The notes under the pieces: model-generated
Told to the model about the DNA's origin: nothing
Database searches by the model: none
Seen by the model: only the letters and a program-made list of their open reading frames with translations
Source of the DNA: Chloroflexota bacterium
Lineage (GTDB): Bacteria > Chloroflexota > UBA11872 > UBA12225 > JAJDUF01
Assembly (NCBI GenBank): GCA_022826725.1
Contig: JAJDUF010000016.1
Coordinates: 434,001-498,000, forward strand
Length of the DNA: 64,000 nucleotides
Reading direction: 5' to 3'
Shown here: positions 41,491 through 50,228 of the stretch, one piece after another
Numbering within the stretch: position 1 is the first letter of the stretch
Layout of the letters: each line of letters begins with the position of its first letter
Translations under genes and position numbers: made by a program

Positions 41491-43002
41491 CTAACCCGCC
41501 GCGCTGATGGCGAGAATCGTACCGCGGCCGAACTCGGTCACGACCAGCGAACCGTCGGGGGCCACGGTCACGTCGGCGGGCAGGCGTAGCCCCGCGGCGA
41601 ACTCCTGCACCTCGGCCCATTGGAACGCACCGGCCGCATCGCGGTGGAGTACCACGCGATGTAGCTCCCCTGGTAGGAAGAGCACCACAAAGGCGTTGTC
41701 GCGGTAGTCCGCCGGGAACTGCGCGGCTGCGTAGATCGTAATACCGGCCGGCGCCCGGTGCGGCGGCCAGATGGCGATGGGCGGGCGGGTTGCCGACGAC
41801 GGCGGGGGAAAGCCGAATGCCTCCGGGTAGCCATAGTGCTCGCCCGGCAGGACGAGGTTCAGTTCATCCACCGGTGCGCCAAGTGTCGTCCACGCGGCAT
41901 CCCCGGCGAAGGCATCGGGACCGTTGTCGGTGACCAATAGCTCGCCGCGTCCGGTGAACGCCAACCCGAACGGATTGCGAAAGCCACGGGCGAATACCCG
42001 CACGTTGCTGCCGTCGGGGTCGGCTACCAGGATGGTACCGCCCAGCGGCTCGCGCTCCGGGCCGTGGTCCGAGGTGCCGCCCTGGCCCAGATACAGCCGC
42101 CCGTCGGGGCCGAAGGCCAACTGCTGGTTGTGGTGCCACAGATAATGGCCGGCGAGCAGGTCGCGCAAGATCGGTCGTGATTCGTCGGCAGCGCCATCAC
42201 CGGTTGTGTCGCGCAAGGCCACGACCTCACCGCGTTGGTCCGCGATAAAGGCGTGCGAGACGTACAGATCATCACCACGAAACGCCAGACCGGTCACCAG
42301 CCCGAGGCCGGAGGCGAACACGCGGCGGTCGGCGGCTCGCCCCGCGGTGACGGCAAAGCTGATGATCTCGCCGGCAAAGTCGTCCCCGGCGGCCCCGGCC
42401 GAGCCGACGACGGTGTGGACCCCGACATACAGCCGGCCATCCGGACCGAAGCGCACCACCGTGGGACGCTGCAAGTCCGTTACCAGGCGCTGCACCCGGA
42501 AGCCCGGTGGCACCGTCACCCGTGACCGATCAACCCCTGGCGCTACCGTGTCCGGCGCCACGAGCACCGCCGCGAGTGCTCCGGCCACACCCAGCGCCAC
42601 GAACATTGTGACCGTGAGGAGCAGCAAGGCCAGTCCCACCATCCGGTCTCGCTGGGCAACGCGAAAGAGTAGCCAGGTCAGGGCGAGTCCCAGCGTCACC
42701 CCCAACAGCGTGGCGGCAGCACTCCCGGCCGTCGCCGGCAGGTCGAGCGGCACAACTTGGCCCTCCGGCAGCGCGACATCCGGGGTGAGCGCCCGCAGTA
42801 AGGTATTGATGAGCAGCGCCGGATAGGTGGTGGCCAGGAGGAGAAAGGCACCGGTGCTGCCGACGGCCACGACGGCGAGCGTAGTTGCTCGCCCCGGCGT
42901 CGCGTCCCCGCGTCGGAGGACCCGGATCGCTCCCATGAGGGCACCGACGCCGAAGGTACACAGCGCGATGGCGAGCGCCGGTGCTACGAGCATGAGCAGC
43001 AT
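41491..43002 (-). CDS. Membrane-anchored sorbosone dehydrogenase-like beta-propeller protein
   Basis: 503 residues from ATG 43002 (a TTG 36 bp earlier is possible). The N-terminal 145 residues hold about four hydrophobic helices (LLMLVAPALAIALCTFGVGA, TLAVVAVGSTGAFLLLATTY and so on). The rest is a six-bladed propeller of the sorbosone/glucose dehydrogenase type: LQRPTVVRFGPDGRLYVGVH, GHYLWHHNQQLAFGPDGRLY, GLAFRGDDLYVSHAF, FARGFRNPFGLAFTGRGELL, LVTDNGPDAFAGDAAW and VDELNLVLPGEHYGYPE. Such enzymes may use PQQ and oxidise sugars outside the membrane, but no PQQ genes are in the window. Confidence 0.8.
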   Translation of the reverse strand: MLLMLVAPALAIALCTFGVGALMGAIRVLRRGDATPGRATTLAVVAVGSTGAFLLLATTYPALLINTLLRALTPDVALPEGQVVPLDLPATAGSAAATLLGVTLGLALTWLLFRVAQRDRMVGLALLLLTVTMFVALGVAGALAAVLVAPDTVAPGVDRSRVTVPPGFRVQRLVTDLQRPTVVRFGPDGRLYVGVHTVVGSAGAAGDDFAGEIISFAVTAGRAADRRVFASGLGLVTGLAFRGDDLYVSHAFIADQRGEVVALRDTTGDGAADESRPILRDLLAGHYLWHHNQQLAFGPDGRLYLGQGGTSDHGPEREPLGGTILVADPDGSNVRVFARGFRNPFGLAFTGRGELLVTDNGPDAFAGDAAWTTLGAPVDELNLVLPGEHYGYPEAFGFPPPSSATRPPIAIWPPHRAPAGITIYAAAQFPADYRDNAFVVLFLPGELHRVVLHRDAAGAFQWAEVQEFAAGLRLPADVTVAPDGSLVVTEFGRGTILAISAAG

Positions 43003-43121
43003 CGTACCACGCCGTTCATCCGGCTGGGGTGAGGTCAAGTATCTACATGGATAGACCGGATAGGGAATGGCGAGGGAGCCTAGTTGAGAGGTGAGTGAGC
43101 AGGCCAGTGGCTACCGAACTC

Positions 43122-43679
43122 CTAGGCGGCGGCCCGATGGTCACGGCGGGCGGCGTGCCGCCGCACAGACGACCACGCCGGATGACCTGCGCGGTCGGGC
43201 GCTGGCAGCGGTGCCGGGTTGCACCCACGGCCGCTGGAGCGAGCGCTTGCTAGGAATTGGTCGGGAACCGGGTACTGGACGATCACCGCGCATTGGGCGG
43301 GAACGGCCGGTGTGGCGTGCTCAATGTCGCGGAGGGCGGCCAACGCGACCAGGCTCCAGCCGAGGACAGCGCCAATGGCAACAACCGCCAGAGCAATGCC
43401 TTCCAGCGCAAAGCTCCCCAGCGGCGAGAACGGCATGTCGGCGCTGCCCCAAGTCAATGCCTGGCGGGCCAGGTAAGACACGCTCCATACACCAAGCGCT
43501 AACCCCAAGACGCGCGGCCAACTCGCCACTCGCGTCTTGGGAGCAGTAGATGGTGCCGGCACTGGCACCGTAGGTATCGCTGCCGGCAGGGCAGTGCCGG
43601 CGTCGCTATAGCGTACCGGGGGCAGCACTGCCCCACGTCGAACGTCCGCTGCCGCTGACCACTTTCGCATCGTTGTCAC
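43122..43679 (-). CDS. Hypothetical membrane protein
   Basis: 185 residues; the ATG at 43679 or the next one at 43670 may be the start. There are two hydrophobic segments: VLGLALGVWSVSYLARQALT and FALEGIALAVVAIGAVLGW. The N-terminal 50 residues are Pro/Ala/Val-rich and the C-terminus is Arg/His-rich. No family is recognised. A palindrome matching the GAAC-N4-GTTC pattern lies about 37 bp upstream of the start, in the gap shared with the divergent Ldh2-type gene. Confidence 0.5.
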   Translation of the reverse strand: MTTMRKWSAAADVRRGAVLPPVRYSDAGTALPAAIPTVPVPAPSTAPKTRVASWPRVLGLALGVWSVSYLARQALTWGSADMPFSPLGSFALEGIALAVVAIGAVLGWSLVALAALRDIEHATPAVPAQCAVIVQYPVPDQFLASARSSGRGCNPAPLPAPDRAGHPAWSSVRRHAARRDHRAAA

Positions 43680-43715
43680 TCCTAGAACTTGTGATCTATC
43701 GAACTCTCGAACTAT

Positions 43716-43729
43716 AGAACGCGCGTTCT
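43716..43729. promoter_or_regulatory. Perfect 14-bp palindrome, candidate operator (LexA-box-like)
   Basis: AGAACGCGCGTTCT is a perfect palindrome whose core GAAC-GCGC-GTTC fits the Gram-positive LexA box pattern. TCGAACT is repeated just to its left (43699-43712). It sits in the 205-bp divergent region between a hypothetical membrane protein and an Ldh2-type dehydrogenase. Neither gene is a usual SOS gene, so another regulator is possible. Confidence 0.45.
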
Positions 43730-43884
43730 TTCAGAAGGTTGCGGCCGCGATGCGGGGGCGTCTCCGCGCACCGGCCAGGCATCGAGACGGACGGCGTGCT
43801 ATGCTGGCCCCGCTCTGTAACGAACGACGGTCGGCAAGCAACCTCGCGGAAAACCGAAAGAACACGCTACGGGGAGAGCACAGC

Positions 43885-44925
43885 ATGAGCGATGATGGTG
43901 ACTACAGAAGGGTGGATCCGAGCCGCCTGGAGCAGCTCGTAACCAAGCTCTTCAGCGCAGCCGGGGTCAGTGACGAGGACGCCCAGTTCATGGGGCACGT
44001 CCTCACCGACGCCGACCTGCGCGGGGTCCACACCCACGGCACCCGGTTTGCGCCGCGCTACGTCGAGGGCCTGCGGGCCGGCGGCACGAAAGCACGGCCG
44101 AACCGCCGGCTGGTGGTGGACGCTGGCGCAGTCGGATTGTACGACGGGGATGGCGGCTTGGGCCACGTTGCTGCGGCTGAAGCCACGGAGATCGCCATTC
44201 GGAAAGCCAAGGAGCACGGGATGGGCAGTGTGAGTGTGCGACGCAACGGCCACTGCGGCGCCATCGCCTACTACGCGCAAATGGCGGTGGATGCCGGGTG
44301 TCTCGCGTTCGCCGCCACGACGGGGGGCACCGCTATTGCCCCGGTCGGCGGCATCGAGGCACGCTGCGGCCTCAACCCGATCTCGTGGGCCGCGCCCACG
44401 CGCCGCGGCTGGGCATTCAACCTCGATATGGCGCCATCGGTCGTGGCCGGCTCCAAGGTAGATATGGTCCGGCAGCGTGGCGAGCGCCTCCCCTGGGGCT
44501 GGGCGATTGACGCCAAGGGCGAGCCGACGGATGATCCGGTCGCTGCGCGGGAGGGGGGCACCTTGCTGCCCATCGGCAGCTACAAAGGTGTAGGGCTGTC
44601 TATTGCTGCCGAAATCCTGTGCGGTGTCTTCTCCGGCAGCAAGTTCGGGGAGACCGGGGGTGGCTCCGGGCACCTGTTCCAGGCCATTGACATCGAACAC
44701 GTCATGCCGCTCGACGAGTTCACCGCGCGGATGGAGCGGATGATCGAGTACGTGAAAAGCTCGGCGCTCGCGCCAGGGTCATCCGGCATCACGCTGCCGG
44801 GCGAGTTGGAGTGGCAGAAGCGGCAGGAGTACACGACCCACGGCATCCCCCTCGACGGGCCAACACGGGACGGCCTGCGGGAGGCGGCCGACGAGGCTGG
44901 TGCTCCCTACGACATCGAGCTATAG
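43885..44925 (+). CDS. Malate/L-lactate/ureidoglycolate dehydrogenase family (Ldh2/AllD), copy 2
   Basis: 346 residues from ATG 43885 (GGGGAGAG upstream). Family blocks: VLTDADLRGVHTHGTRFAPR with the catalytic His, SVSVRRNGHCGAIAYYAQMA, APVGGIEARCGLNPISWAAP and GTLLPIGSYKGVGLSIAAEI. It shares the fold with the copy at 29184 but the two are not close (HTHGT here, HDSHGVQ there), so they should have different substrates. The long frame upstream of 43885 shows no conservation. It is followed by an EamA exporter on the same strand. Confidence 0.88.
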   Translation: MSDDGDYRRVDPSRLEQLVTKLFSAAGVSDEDAQFMGHVLTDADLRGVHTHGTRFAPRYVEGLRAGGTKARPNRRLVVDAGAVGLYDGDGGLGHVAAAEATEIAIRKAKEHGMGSVSVRRNGHCGAIAYYAQMAVDAGCLAFAATTGGTAIAPVGGIEARCGLNPISWAAPTRRGWAFNLDMAPSVVAGSKVDMVRQRGERLPWGWAIDAKGEPTDDPVAAREGGTLLPIGSYKGVGLSIAAEILCGVFSGSKFGETGGGSGHLFQAIDIEHVMPLDEFTARMERMIEYVKSSALAPGSSGITLPGELEWQKRQEYTTHGIPLDGPTRDGLREAADEAGAPYDIEL

Positions 44926-44981
44926 TCGGGGGGCGAGGGTCAGCGATTCCGGCACAGCGCAAGCCGGTACAATTGCCGGTC

Positions 44982-45929
44982 GTGGCTCTTTCATCCCGGC
45001 GGACCTCGGTCACTGCTCGCGCTGCTCCGACGCAGCACCGCCCGCTCACCGTCCCGGCAGCCCTCTTTGCGCTCTTGCTCGCCATTCTGTGGAGTGGCCT
45101 GCCCATCGCGACCAAGGTCGGTCTCGACTACGCCCCTCCCTTGCGCTTGAGCGCGATGCGGTTTGTCGTCGGCGGGGTCGTGGTCCTGTGCTGGGCACTG
45201 CTCACCAAGACGGACTTGCGCCTCCGCTCCGGCGAGTGGAAGGCCCTCGCCATCCTCGGCGTCCTGTTCTCCGTGCAGATCGCCTTTCTCAATATCGGCC
45301 TCGATCTGACTACCGCCGGGCACAACGTCGTCTTGACCGTCACCTTTCCGATCTGGGTAGCCGTCCTGGCCCACTTCTTTGTACCCGGTGATCGGCTCAC
45401 CAGGCCGAAGCTCCTCGGCGTGTTCATCGCCTACGGCGGGATGGTGCTGCTGTTCGCCGACAGCCTGGGGGGACAGGCCACGGTGCTGATGGGGGATGTC
45501 TTCTCGGCTATCTCCGGTTTCTTGCTCGGCGCGCGCCATGTCTACAACGCGCGTATGGTCCAGAGGCTGCATCCGGCCAAACTGCTGTTGGCGCAAGCCG
45601 TCTGCGGCACGGTGTCGCTCATGACGGCAAGCCTGCTCTTCGAAGACGTAGCCATCGAGTGGACGGCCCAGCTGGCGACCTCGGTGTTCTATCAAGGGGT
45701 GGTGGTCGCCGGCTTCTGCTTTATCGGCAGCCTGTGGCTACTCAAGCGCTACTTTCCCTCGCAGGTGAGCGTCATTTCGCTCACCCAGCCGCTCTTCAGT
45801 ATCGTCGCGGCCTGGATCATCCTGGGCGAGCCTTTAAGCTCGACGCTCTGGTTGAGCGCTGCACTGGTGATACTGGGCGCCTGGCTGGTCCGGCAGCGCC
45901 CACGGTGGGCCAGCAAAAATCCCGCCTGA
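44982..45929 (+). CDS. EamA/DMT-family transporter
   Basis: About 315 residues; the start is uncertain (GTG 44982 is used; TTG 44973 is also in frame). There are ten hydrophobic helices in two EamA repeats: LFALLLAILWSGLPIATKVG, LRLSAMRFVVGGVVVLCWAL, NVVLTVTFPIWVAVLAHFF and, in the second half, VSVISLTQPLFSIVAAWIIL followed by GEP. DMT exporters move metabolites or amino acids out of the cell. It begins 57 bp after the dehydrogenase at 43885-44925 and may be in its operon. Confidence 0.85.
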   Translation: MALSSRRTSVTARAAPTQHRPLTVPAALFALLLAILWSGLPIATKVGLDYAPPLRLSAMRFVVGGVVVLCWALLTKTDLRLRSGEWKALAILGVLFSVQIAFLNIGLDLTTAGHNVVLTVTFPIWVAVLAHFFVPGDRLTRPKLLGVFIAYGGMVLLFADSLGGQATVLMGDVFSAISGFLLGARHVYNARMVQRLHPAKLLLAQAVCGTVSLMTASLLFEDVAIEWTAQLATSVFYQGVVVAGFCFIGSLWLLKRYFPSQVSVISLTQPLFSIVAAWIILGEPLSSTLWLSAALVILGAWLVRQRPRWASKNPA

Positions 45930-45947
45930 CAACTTCGGCATTTCTGC

Positions 45948-45969
45948 GGCGTACTCAAGGCGTACTCAA
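45948..45969 (+). promoter_or_regulatory. Tandem 11-bp direct repeat, candidate operator of vapBC
   Basis: GGCGTACTCAA occurs twice with no gap (45948-45958 and 45959-45969). TATAAC, a good -10 box, follows at 45980-45985, so the repeat covers the -35 region. Antitoxins of the VapB kind bind such repeats to repress their own operon; the first gene starts at 46048. Confidence 0.5.
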
Positions 45970-46047
45970 AACGAATTGGTATAACGTAACCGTCTGGTCC
46001 ATGTCGTCGAAGCATATCTACACCATCCAGTCTGATGGAGGACCGTC

Positions 46048-46398
46048 ATGCGTTGCACCGTAGACGATACGTTACTCGCCGAGGCCCAGAAAATTCTGCG
46101 TACCGGCAACGCCGAAGAGACGGTCGCAGCCAGCCTGAGAGAAACCATCCGCAGCCGAGCCGAGCCGATGGAGCTACCGCTGTACCTGAGCAGCGATGAG
46201 GATTTCGAGCGGTTTCGCCGCGCGCTCCACCACCCACGCACACCGGAAGAGCTAGAGCGCCGCCGTGAGGCCATAGAGGCAGCGGACCGACTGCGGGCGG
46301 CGATAGGCCCGGACCCGGACTTTAACACGGCGGACATCATCCGCGACATACGCGACCGCGCGGCTGCCGGGCTACCCGAGGAAGAGTATGAAGAGTGA
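46048..46398 (+). CDS. VapB-type antitoxin
   Basis: 116 residues with GGAGGACC before the ATG. The N-terminus (MRCTVDDTLLAEAQKILRTG then NAEETVAASLRETIRSR) is the short beta-strand plus helix pattern of VapB antitoxins of the DUF2191 group (dimeric ribbon-helix-helix). The C-terminal part is long and acidic (TPEELERRREAIEAADR and beyond) and should wrap the toxin. The last codons overlap the toxin gene by 11 bp. A tandem repeat upstream could be its operator. Confidence 0.8.
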   Translation: MRCTVDDTLLAEAQKILRTGNAEETVAASLRETIRSRAEPMELPLYLSSDEDFERFRRALHHPRTPEELERRREAIEAADRLRAAIGPDPDFNTADIIRDIRDRAAAGLPEEEYEE

Positions 46399-46837
46399 TT
46401 CCCCGCTGCCCACCATCGTCCCTGACGCAAGTGTTGGGGCCAAATGGTACTTCGACGACGAGGCATATACAGTTCAAGCACGTGCGCTCCTAGAGCAGTT
46501 TCACGACGACACAATCTCCCTCACAGTCCCCGACTGCTTCTTCTACGAGTTGCTCTCGATGCTCCGCAGAGGAGAACGGCGCCGGCCGCCGCGTGCCACG
46601 CCAGCAAGAAGCGGTGAAATCATCGCCAAACTAGCGACACTGCCTCTCGCCAGGATGGACAGCGCCCCTCTGCTTCCAGGTGCTCTTCAGGCCTCGCGCA
46701 CCTACGATATTGCGCCCTACGACGCACTCTACCTGACCGCGGCCGAGCGGATCGGAGCGACGTTCATAACTGCCGATAGACGCCCTTACCAACGCATCCA
46801 GCAGTTGGCCTATGTGCGCTGGCTTGGTGATGTGTAA
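46388..46837 (+). CDS. VapC-type PIN-domain toxin
   Basis: 149 residues. PIN-domain ribonucleases cut RNA with four acidic residues around Mg2+: Asp13 in IVPDASVGAKW, Glu in DCFFYELLSML, Asp in IAPYDALYLTAA and Asp in TFITADRRPYQ. All are present, so the enzyme should be active. The gene overlaps the antitoxin by 11 bp. It is followed by the formate dehydrogenase gene, which has its own promoter. Confidence 0.9.
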   Translation: MKSDSPLPTIVPDASVGAKWYFDDEAYTVQARALLEQFHDDTISLTVPDCFFYELLSMLRRGERRRPPRATPARSGEIIAKLATLPLARMDSAPLLPGALQASRTYDIAPYDALYLTAAERIGATFITADRRPYQRIQQLAYVRWLGDV

Positions 46838-46858
46838 CTTGCCGGCGGCGACCACAAC

Positions 46859-46887
46859 GCTGACACGAAGCCACTAATCACGTATGC
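46859..46887 (+). promoter_or_regulatory. Putative promoter of the formate dehydrogenase gene
   Basis: CTGACA (46859-46864), 17 bp, TATGCT (46882-46887): good matches to both boxes with ideal spacing, 32 bp before the ATG at 46919. Confidence 0.5.
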
Positions 46888-46918
46888 TGTCGGCCAGAAA
46901 GCGTAGACAGGGCATGCG

Positions 46919-49687
46919 ATGAGCGTGAGGGTCACTGTTGACGGTCGTGAGGTCGCGGTGGCGGAGACGGCCACCGTCCTCGACGCAGTACACGCGGCCG
47001 GCATCGAGATTCCCCATCTCTGCAAAGATACCGACCAGCCGCCTATCGGCGCGTGCCGGACCTGCTTGGTTGAGGTCGAGGGCGGACGCGGCTTTCCGGC
47101 CTCGTGCCACACACCGGTGCTAGACGATATGGTCGTCCGCACACGCGGCGCGGTGCTCGAACGTATTCGCAACGGTGTCCTCGCACTCACGCGGGCGATG
47201 CAGCCGGCAGAACTGGCGGCGCCGGCCGGCGGTGTAGGCCGGGAGCTTGGTGATACACTCGATCTCTTCCGGCTGGCCGAGCCGCTCGACAGCCTGGACC
47301 CCAAGCCACGGCCGGACATGGACGACAGCAATCCCATCTTCCAGTTGAACCACGAAGCCTGCATCATGTGTGGGCGCTGCACCACGGCCTGCGAGGATAT
47401 TCAGCACATCGGTGCCATCTCCATCGCCGGCACGGCCCAGCAGACCCACATCGCCCCCTTCATGGATCAAGACCTGATTGACTCGATCTGCACGACATGC
47501 GGCCAGTGCGTCTCGGTCTGTCCCACCGGGGCACTGCACCCCAAGCCGACGCGCCCCAAGGTGGCCCGCGAGGTCAAGAGCGTGTGCGCCTACTGTGGCG
47601 TCGGATGTGGCATCACGATGCAGATAGACGAAAATGACCGCCTCATCAACGTACACGACGACCCCACCAACCAGTCCAGCCAGGGGATGCTGTGTGTGAA
47701 GGGACGCTTTGGCCTCACCTTCATCCAGCACGAGGATCGCCTGACCACGCCGCTAATCCGCAAGAACGGCGTGCTCACCGAGGCGTCCTGGGATGAGGCG
47801 CTGGATTTGGTGGCGGAGAGATTTGCCGAGTACCGCGGCTCGTTCGGCTCACTCGCCTCAGCCAAAGCCACCAACGAAGATGGCTACGTGCAGCAGAAGC
47901 TCGTCCGCTTGCTGATGGGTACCAATAACATTGACCACTGCACGCGGCTCTGCCATTCCCCATCGGTCGAGGCGATGATCGCGCAGCTCGGCAGTGGAGC
48001 AACCAGCAACTCCTACGCCGACTACCGCAACGCCGGCTGCCTGATGGTCGTGGGCAGCGACACCGGCTCCAACCATCCGGTGATTGCCTCGCAACTGCGC
48101 CAGGCTATTGACGAACGTGGCGCCGAACTGATTGTGGTCAACCCCAAGCGCATTGACCTCTGCAACTACACCGACCTGTGGCTGCGACCCAACCCCGGCA
48201 CCGACGTGGCACTGTTCAACGGACTCGCGCGCGCGGTGCTCGACGCGGGATTGGCCGACGAGGACTTCATCCGCGAGCGGACGGAGGGATTCACGGCGCT
48301 GGAAACGGCCTTAGCGGATTACAGTCCCGAGGTGGTCGAGCAGATTACCGGTGTTCCCGCCGCAGACATCCGACGCGCGGCGACGCTCTTCGCGCAACCG
48401 CCGTTTGGCGGCTCCTGTCTCATCTGGGGCATGGGCATCACCCAGCACACGAACGGCACCGACAATGCCTCGGCGCTGCTCAACTTGGCCCTCGTCACCG
48501 GCCAGATCGGGAAGCCGGCCACCGGCGTCTCGCCGCTGCGGGGGCAGAACAATGTCCAGGGCTGCGGCGACGCGGGCTGCATCCCCAATAAGCTGCCCGG
48601 CTATCAGAGTCTGACCGACGATACACGGGGGCCGTTCGAGCGGCTCTGGGCGGGACCGTTACCCAGCGAGGAAGGTCTCGTCGTCACCGACATGATGGCG
48701 GCAGCAGCGCGGGGTGACCTCGCCTGTATGTACATTACCGGGGAGAACCCGTTACTCAGCGAGCCGTATCTGGCGCACGCGCAGCAGGCGCTGTCGAACT
48801 TGCAGTTTCTCGTGGTGCAGGACATCTTCCCCCACGAGACGACCGCGCTGGCCGACGTGGTGCTCCCGGCCACCTCCTTTGCCGAAAAGGAGGGCACCTT
48901 TACCAACAGCGAACGGCGGGTGCAGCGGGTGCGGCCGGCCATCCCGCCCGTCGGCGACAGCCGGCCGGACTGGTGGATCGTCTGCGAGGTCGGCAAACGA
49001 TTGGCGCAGCGGCTGGGCATGGACCCGGGGCAGTTCGAGTACACCGGTCCGGCAGCCATCTTCGACGAGCTAGCCGCGCTCACCCCGTTTATGGGCGGTT
49101 TGTCACATGAGCGGTTGGACCGCGAAGGTGGTATCCAGTGGCCCTGCCCAACATCCGATCACCCTGGCACGGCGCGGCTCTACACGGACTCCTTCCCGGT
49201 GGGCAAGGCCAAGTTCGTGCCCGTAATCCAAGGCCCACCGGCAGCCGAGCTCCCGTCGCGGCGGTTTCCGCTCATCCTCAACACCGGCCGCACGCTCTAC
49301 CACTGGCACGGCGGGACCATCACCCGCCGGGCCAAAGGACTGCTGGCACGGGCACCTTATCTGGAGGTGGCGATCAACCCCGAGGATGCCAAAGCAGCCG
49401 GCCTGAGCGACGGAGACGACGTGCGCGTGATCTCGCGGCGCGGTGAGCTGGACGGGAGGGTCATCGTTACCGAGACTGTGCATCCCGGTGAAATCTTTGT
49501 CCCTTTCGTCAAGCTGCAAGAGTCTGCAGCCAACTTCCTCACCAACGCCGTCTTCGACCCCCAGTCGAAGATTCCCGAATACAAGGTCTGTGCCGTGCGG
49601 ATCGAAAACCCAGCCGCCCCCGCGCGCTGGCGCCGCGGTCGCCGGCGCATGGGCCTGCCGGTCGGCACGCGCCGAGGGAGGGACTAG
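46919..49687 (+). CDS. fdhF: Formate dehydrogenase alpha subunit (Mo/W-bisMGD), cytoplasmic, NuoG-like N-terminus
   Basis: 922 residues. Domains in order: [2Fe-2S] ferredoxin (HLCKDTDQPPIGACRTCLVE, residues 1-75); His/Cys cluster plus two [4Fe-4S] (CIMCGRCTTACEDI and CTTCGQCVSVCPTGAL, 130-215); Mo-domain [4Fe-4S] (CAYCGVGCGITMQI, about 225); then the molybdopterin domains. The metal ligand is Cys345 in CTRLCHSPSVEAM (Cys, not selenocysteine), followed by the catalytic His346. The C-terminus (LFPLILNTGRTLYHW-like block and HPGEIFVPFVKLQESAANFL) completes the fold. It oxidises formate to CO2. No beta/gamma subunits, FdhD or NAD-binding partner is in the window. There is no Tat signal. Confidence 0.92.
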   Translation: MSVRVTVDGREVAVAETATVLDAVHAAGIEIPHLCKDTDQPPIGACRTCLVEVEGGRGFPASCHTPVLDDMVVRTRGAVLERIRNGVLALTRAMQPAELAAPAGGVGRELGDTLDLFRLAEPLDSLDPKPRPDMDDSNPIFQLNHEACIMCGRCTTACEDIQHIGAISIAGTAQQTHIAPFMDQDLIDSICTTCGQCVSVCPTGALHPKPTRPKVAREVKSVCAYCGVGCGITMQIDENDRLINVHDDPTNQSSQGMLCVKGRFGLTFIQHEDRLTTPLIRKNGVLTEASWDEALDLVAERFAEYRGSFGSLASAKATNEDGYVQQKLVRLLMGTNNIDHCTRLCHSPSVEAMIAQLGSGATSNSYADYRNAGCLMVVGSDTGSNHPVIASQLRQAIDERGAELIVVNPKRIDLCNYTDLWLRPNPGTDVALFNGLARAVLDAGLADEDFIRERTEGFTALETALADYSPEVVEQITGVPAADIRRAATLFAQPPFGGSCLIWGMGITQHTNGTDNASALLNLALVTGQIGKPATGVSPLRGQNNVQGCGDAGCIPNKLPGYQSLTDDTRGPFERLWAGPLPSEEGLVVTDMMAAAARGDLACMYITGENPLLSEPYLAHAQQALSNLQFLVVQDIFPHETTALADVVLPATSFAEKEGTFTNSERRVQRVRPAIPPVGDSRPDWWIVCEVGKRLAQRLGMDPGQFEYTGPAAIFDELAALTPFMGGLSHERLDREGGIQWPCPTSDHPGTARLYTDSFPVGKAKFVPVIQGPPAAELPSRRFPLILNTGRTLYHWHGGTITRRAKGLLARAPYLEVAINPEDAKAAGLSDGDDVRVISRRGELDGRVIVTETVHPGEIFVPFVKLQESAANFLTNAVFDPQSKIPEYKVCAVRIENPAAPARWRRGRRRMGLPVGTRRGRD

Positions 49688-49772
49688 GCCAGGCCGGGCC
49701 ACCTTCTAAACTGCTTTGGCGATATCGCCACACCGACAGTACGACATGATTGGGCGGATGACTGATTAGCGC

Positions 49773-50228
49773 GTGTATCTGGATACGAGCGCATGGTTTC
49801 GTCCCTTTGACGATCTCACTATCGAACGCAATCACCGTGAGGCACGAGCAGTAGTCACTTGCTTACGACTGGCAGAATCCGGTCTTGTCGAGGTCGCCTG
49901 CTCGCCGATGCTCCAGTACGAGGTACGACAGACTCCGCATTCCGTACCTCGACAACTGGTCTTGCAACTCTTGGCGATCTGCACGGTCGAGATTCTGTAC
50001 AATGAGCGCGTACAACAACATGCACAGGGTCTTGTCACGACTGTTGGCCTACGCCCGAGAGACAGCTTGCACCTGGCGTTCGCGGCCAAGGCCGACGCAT
50101 TGTACTTTGTGACCACTGACGATCAACTCATCAGGCGGGCCCAGGATATTGTGCATACTCTGGGTAAGTCAATGTTCATTATCACTCCCGACCGGGTACT
50201 GGAGGAATGGAATCGTGACCACAGCTAG
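49773..50228 (+). CDS. PIN-domain toxin-like protein (toxin-first pair)
   Basis: 151 residues from GTG 49773. The acidic PIN residues are in MYLDTSAWFRPF (Asp4), LQYEVRQTPH (Glu), GLRPRDSLHLAFAA (Asp) and FVTTDDQLIRRA (Asp). The start codon follows directly on the N-terminal beta strand, as in PIN proteins. The stop overlaps the GTG start of the next ORF (50215) by 14 bp, and GGAGGA lies inside the 3' end, showing coupled translation. It is probably an RNase toxin. Confidence 0.85.
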   Translation: MYLDTSAWFRPFDDLTIERNHREARAVVTCLRLAESGLVEVACSPMLQYEVRQTPHSVPRQLVLQLLAICTVEILYNERVQQHAQGLVTTVGLRPRDSLHLAFAAKADALYFVTTDDQLIRRAQDIVHTLGKSMFIITPDRVLEEWNRDHS

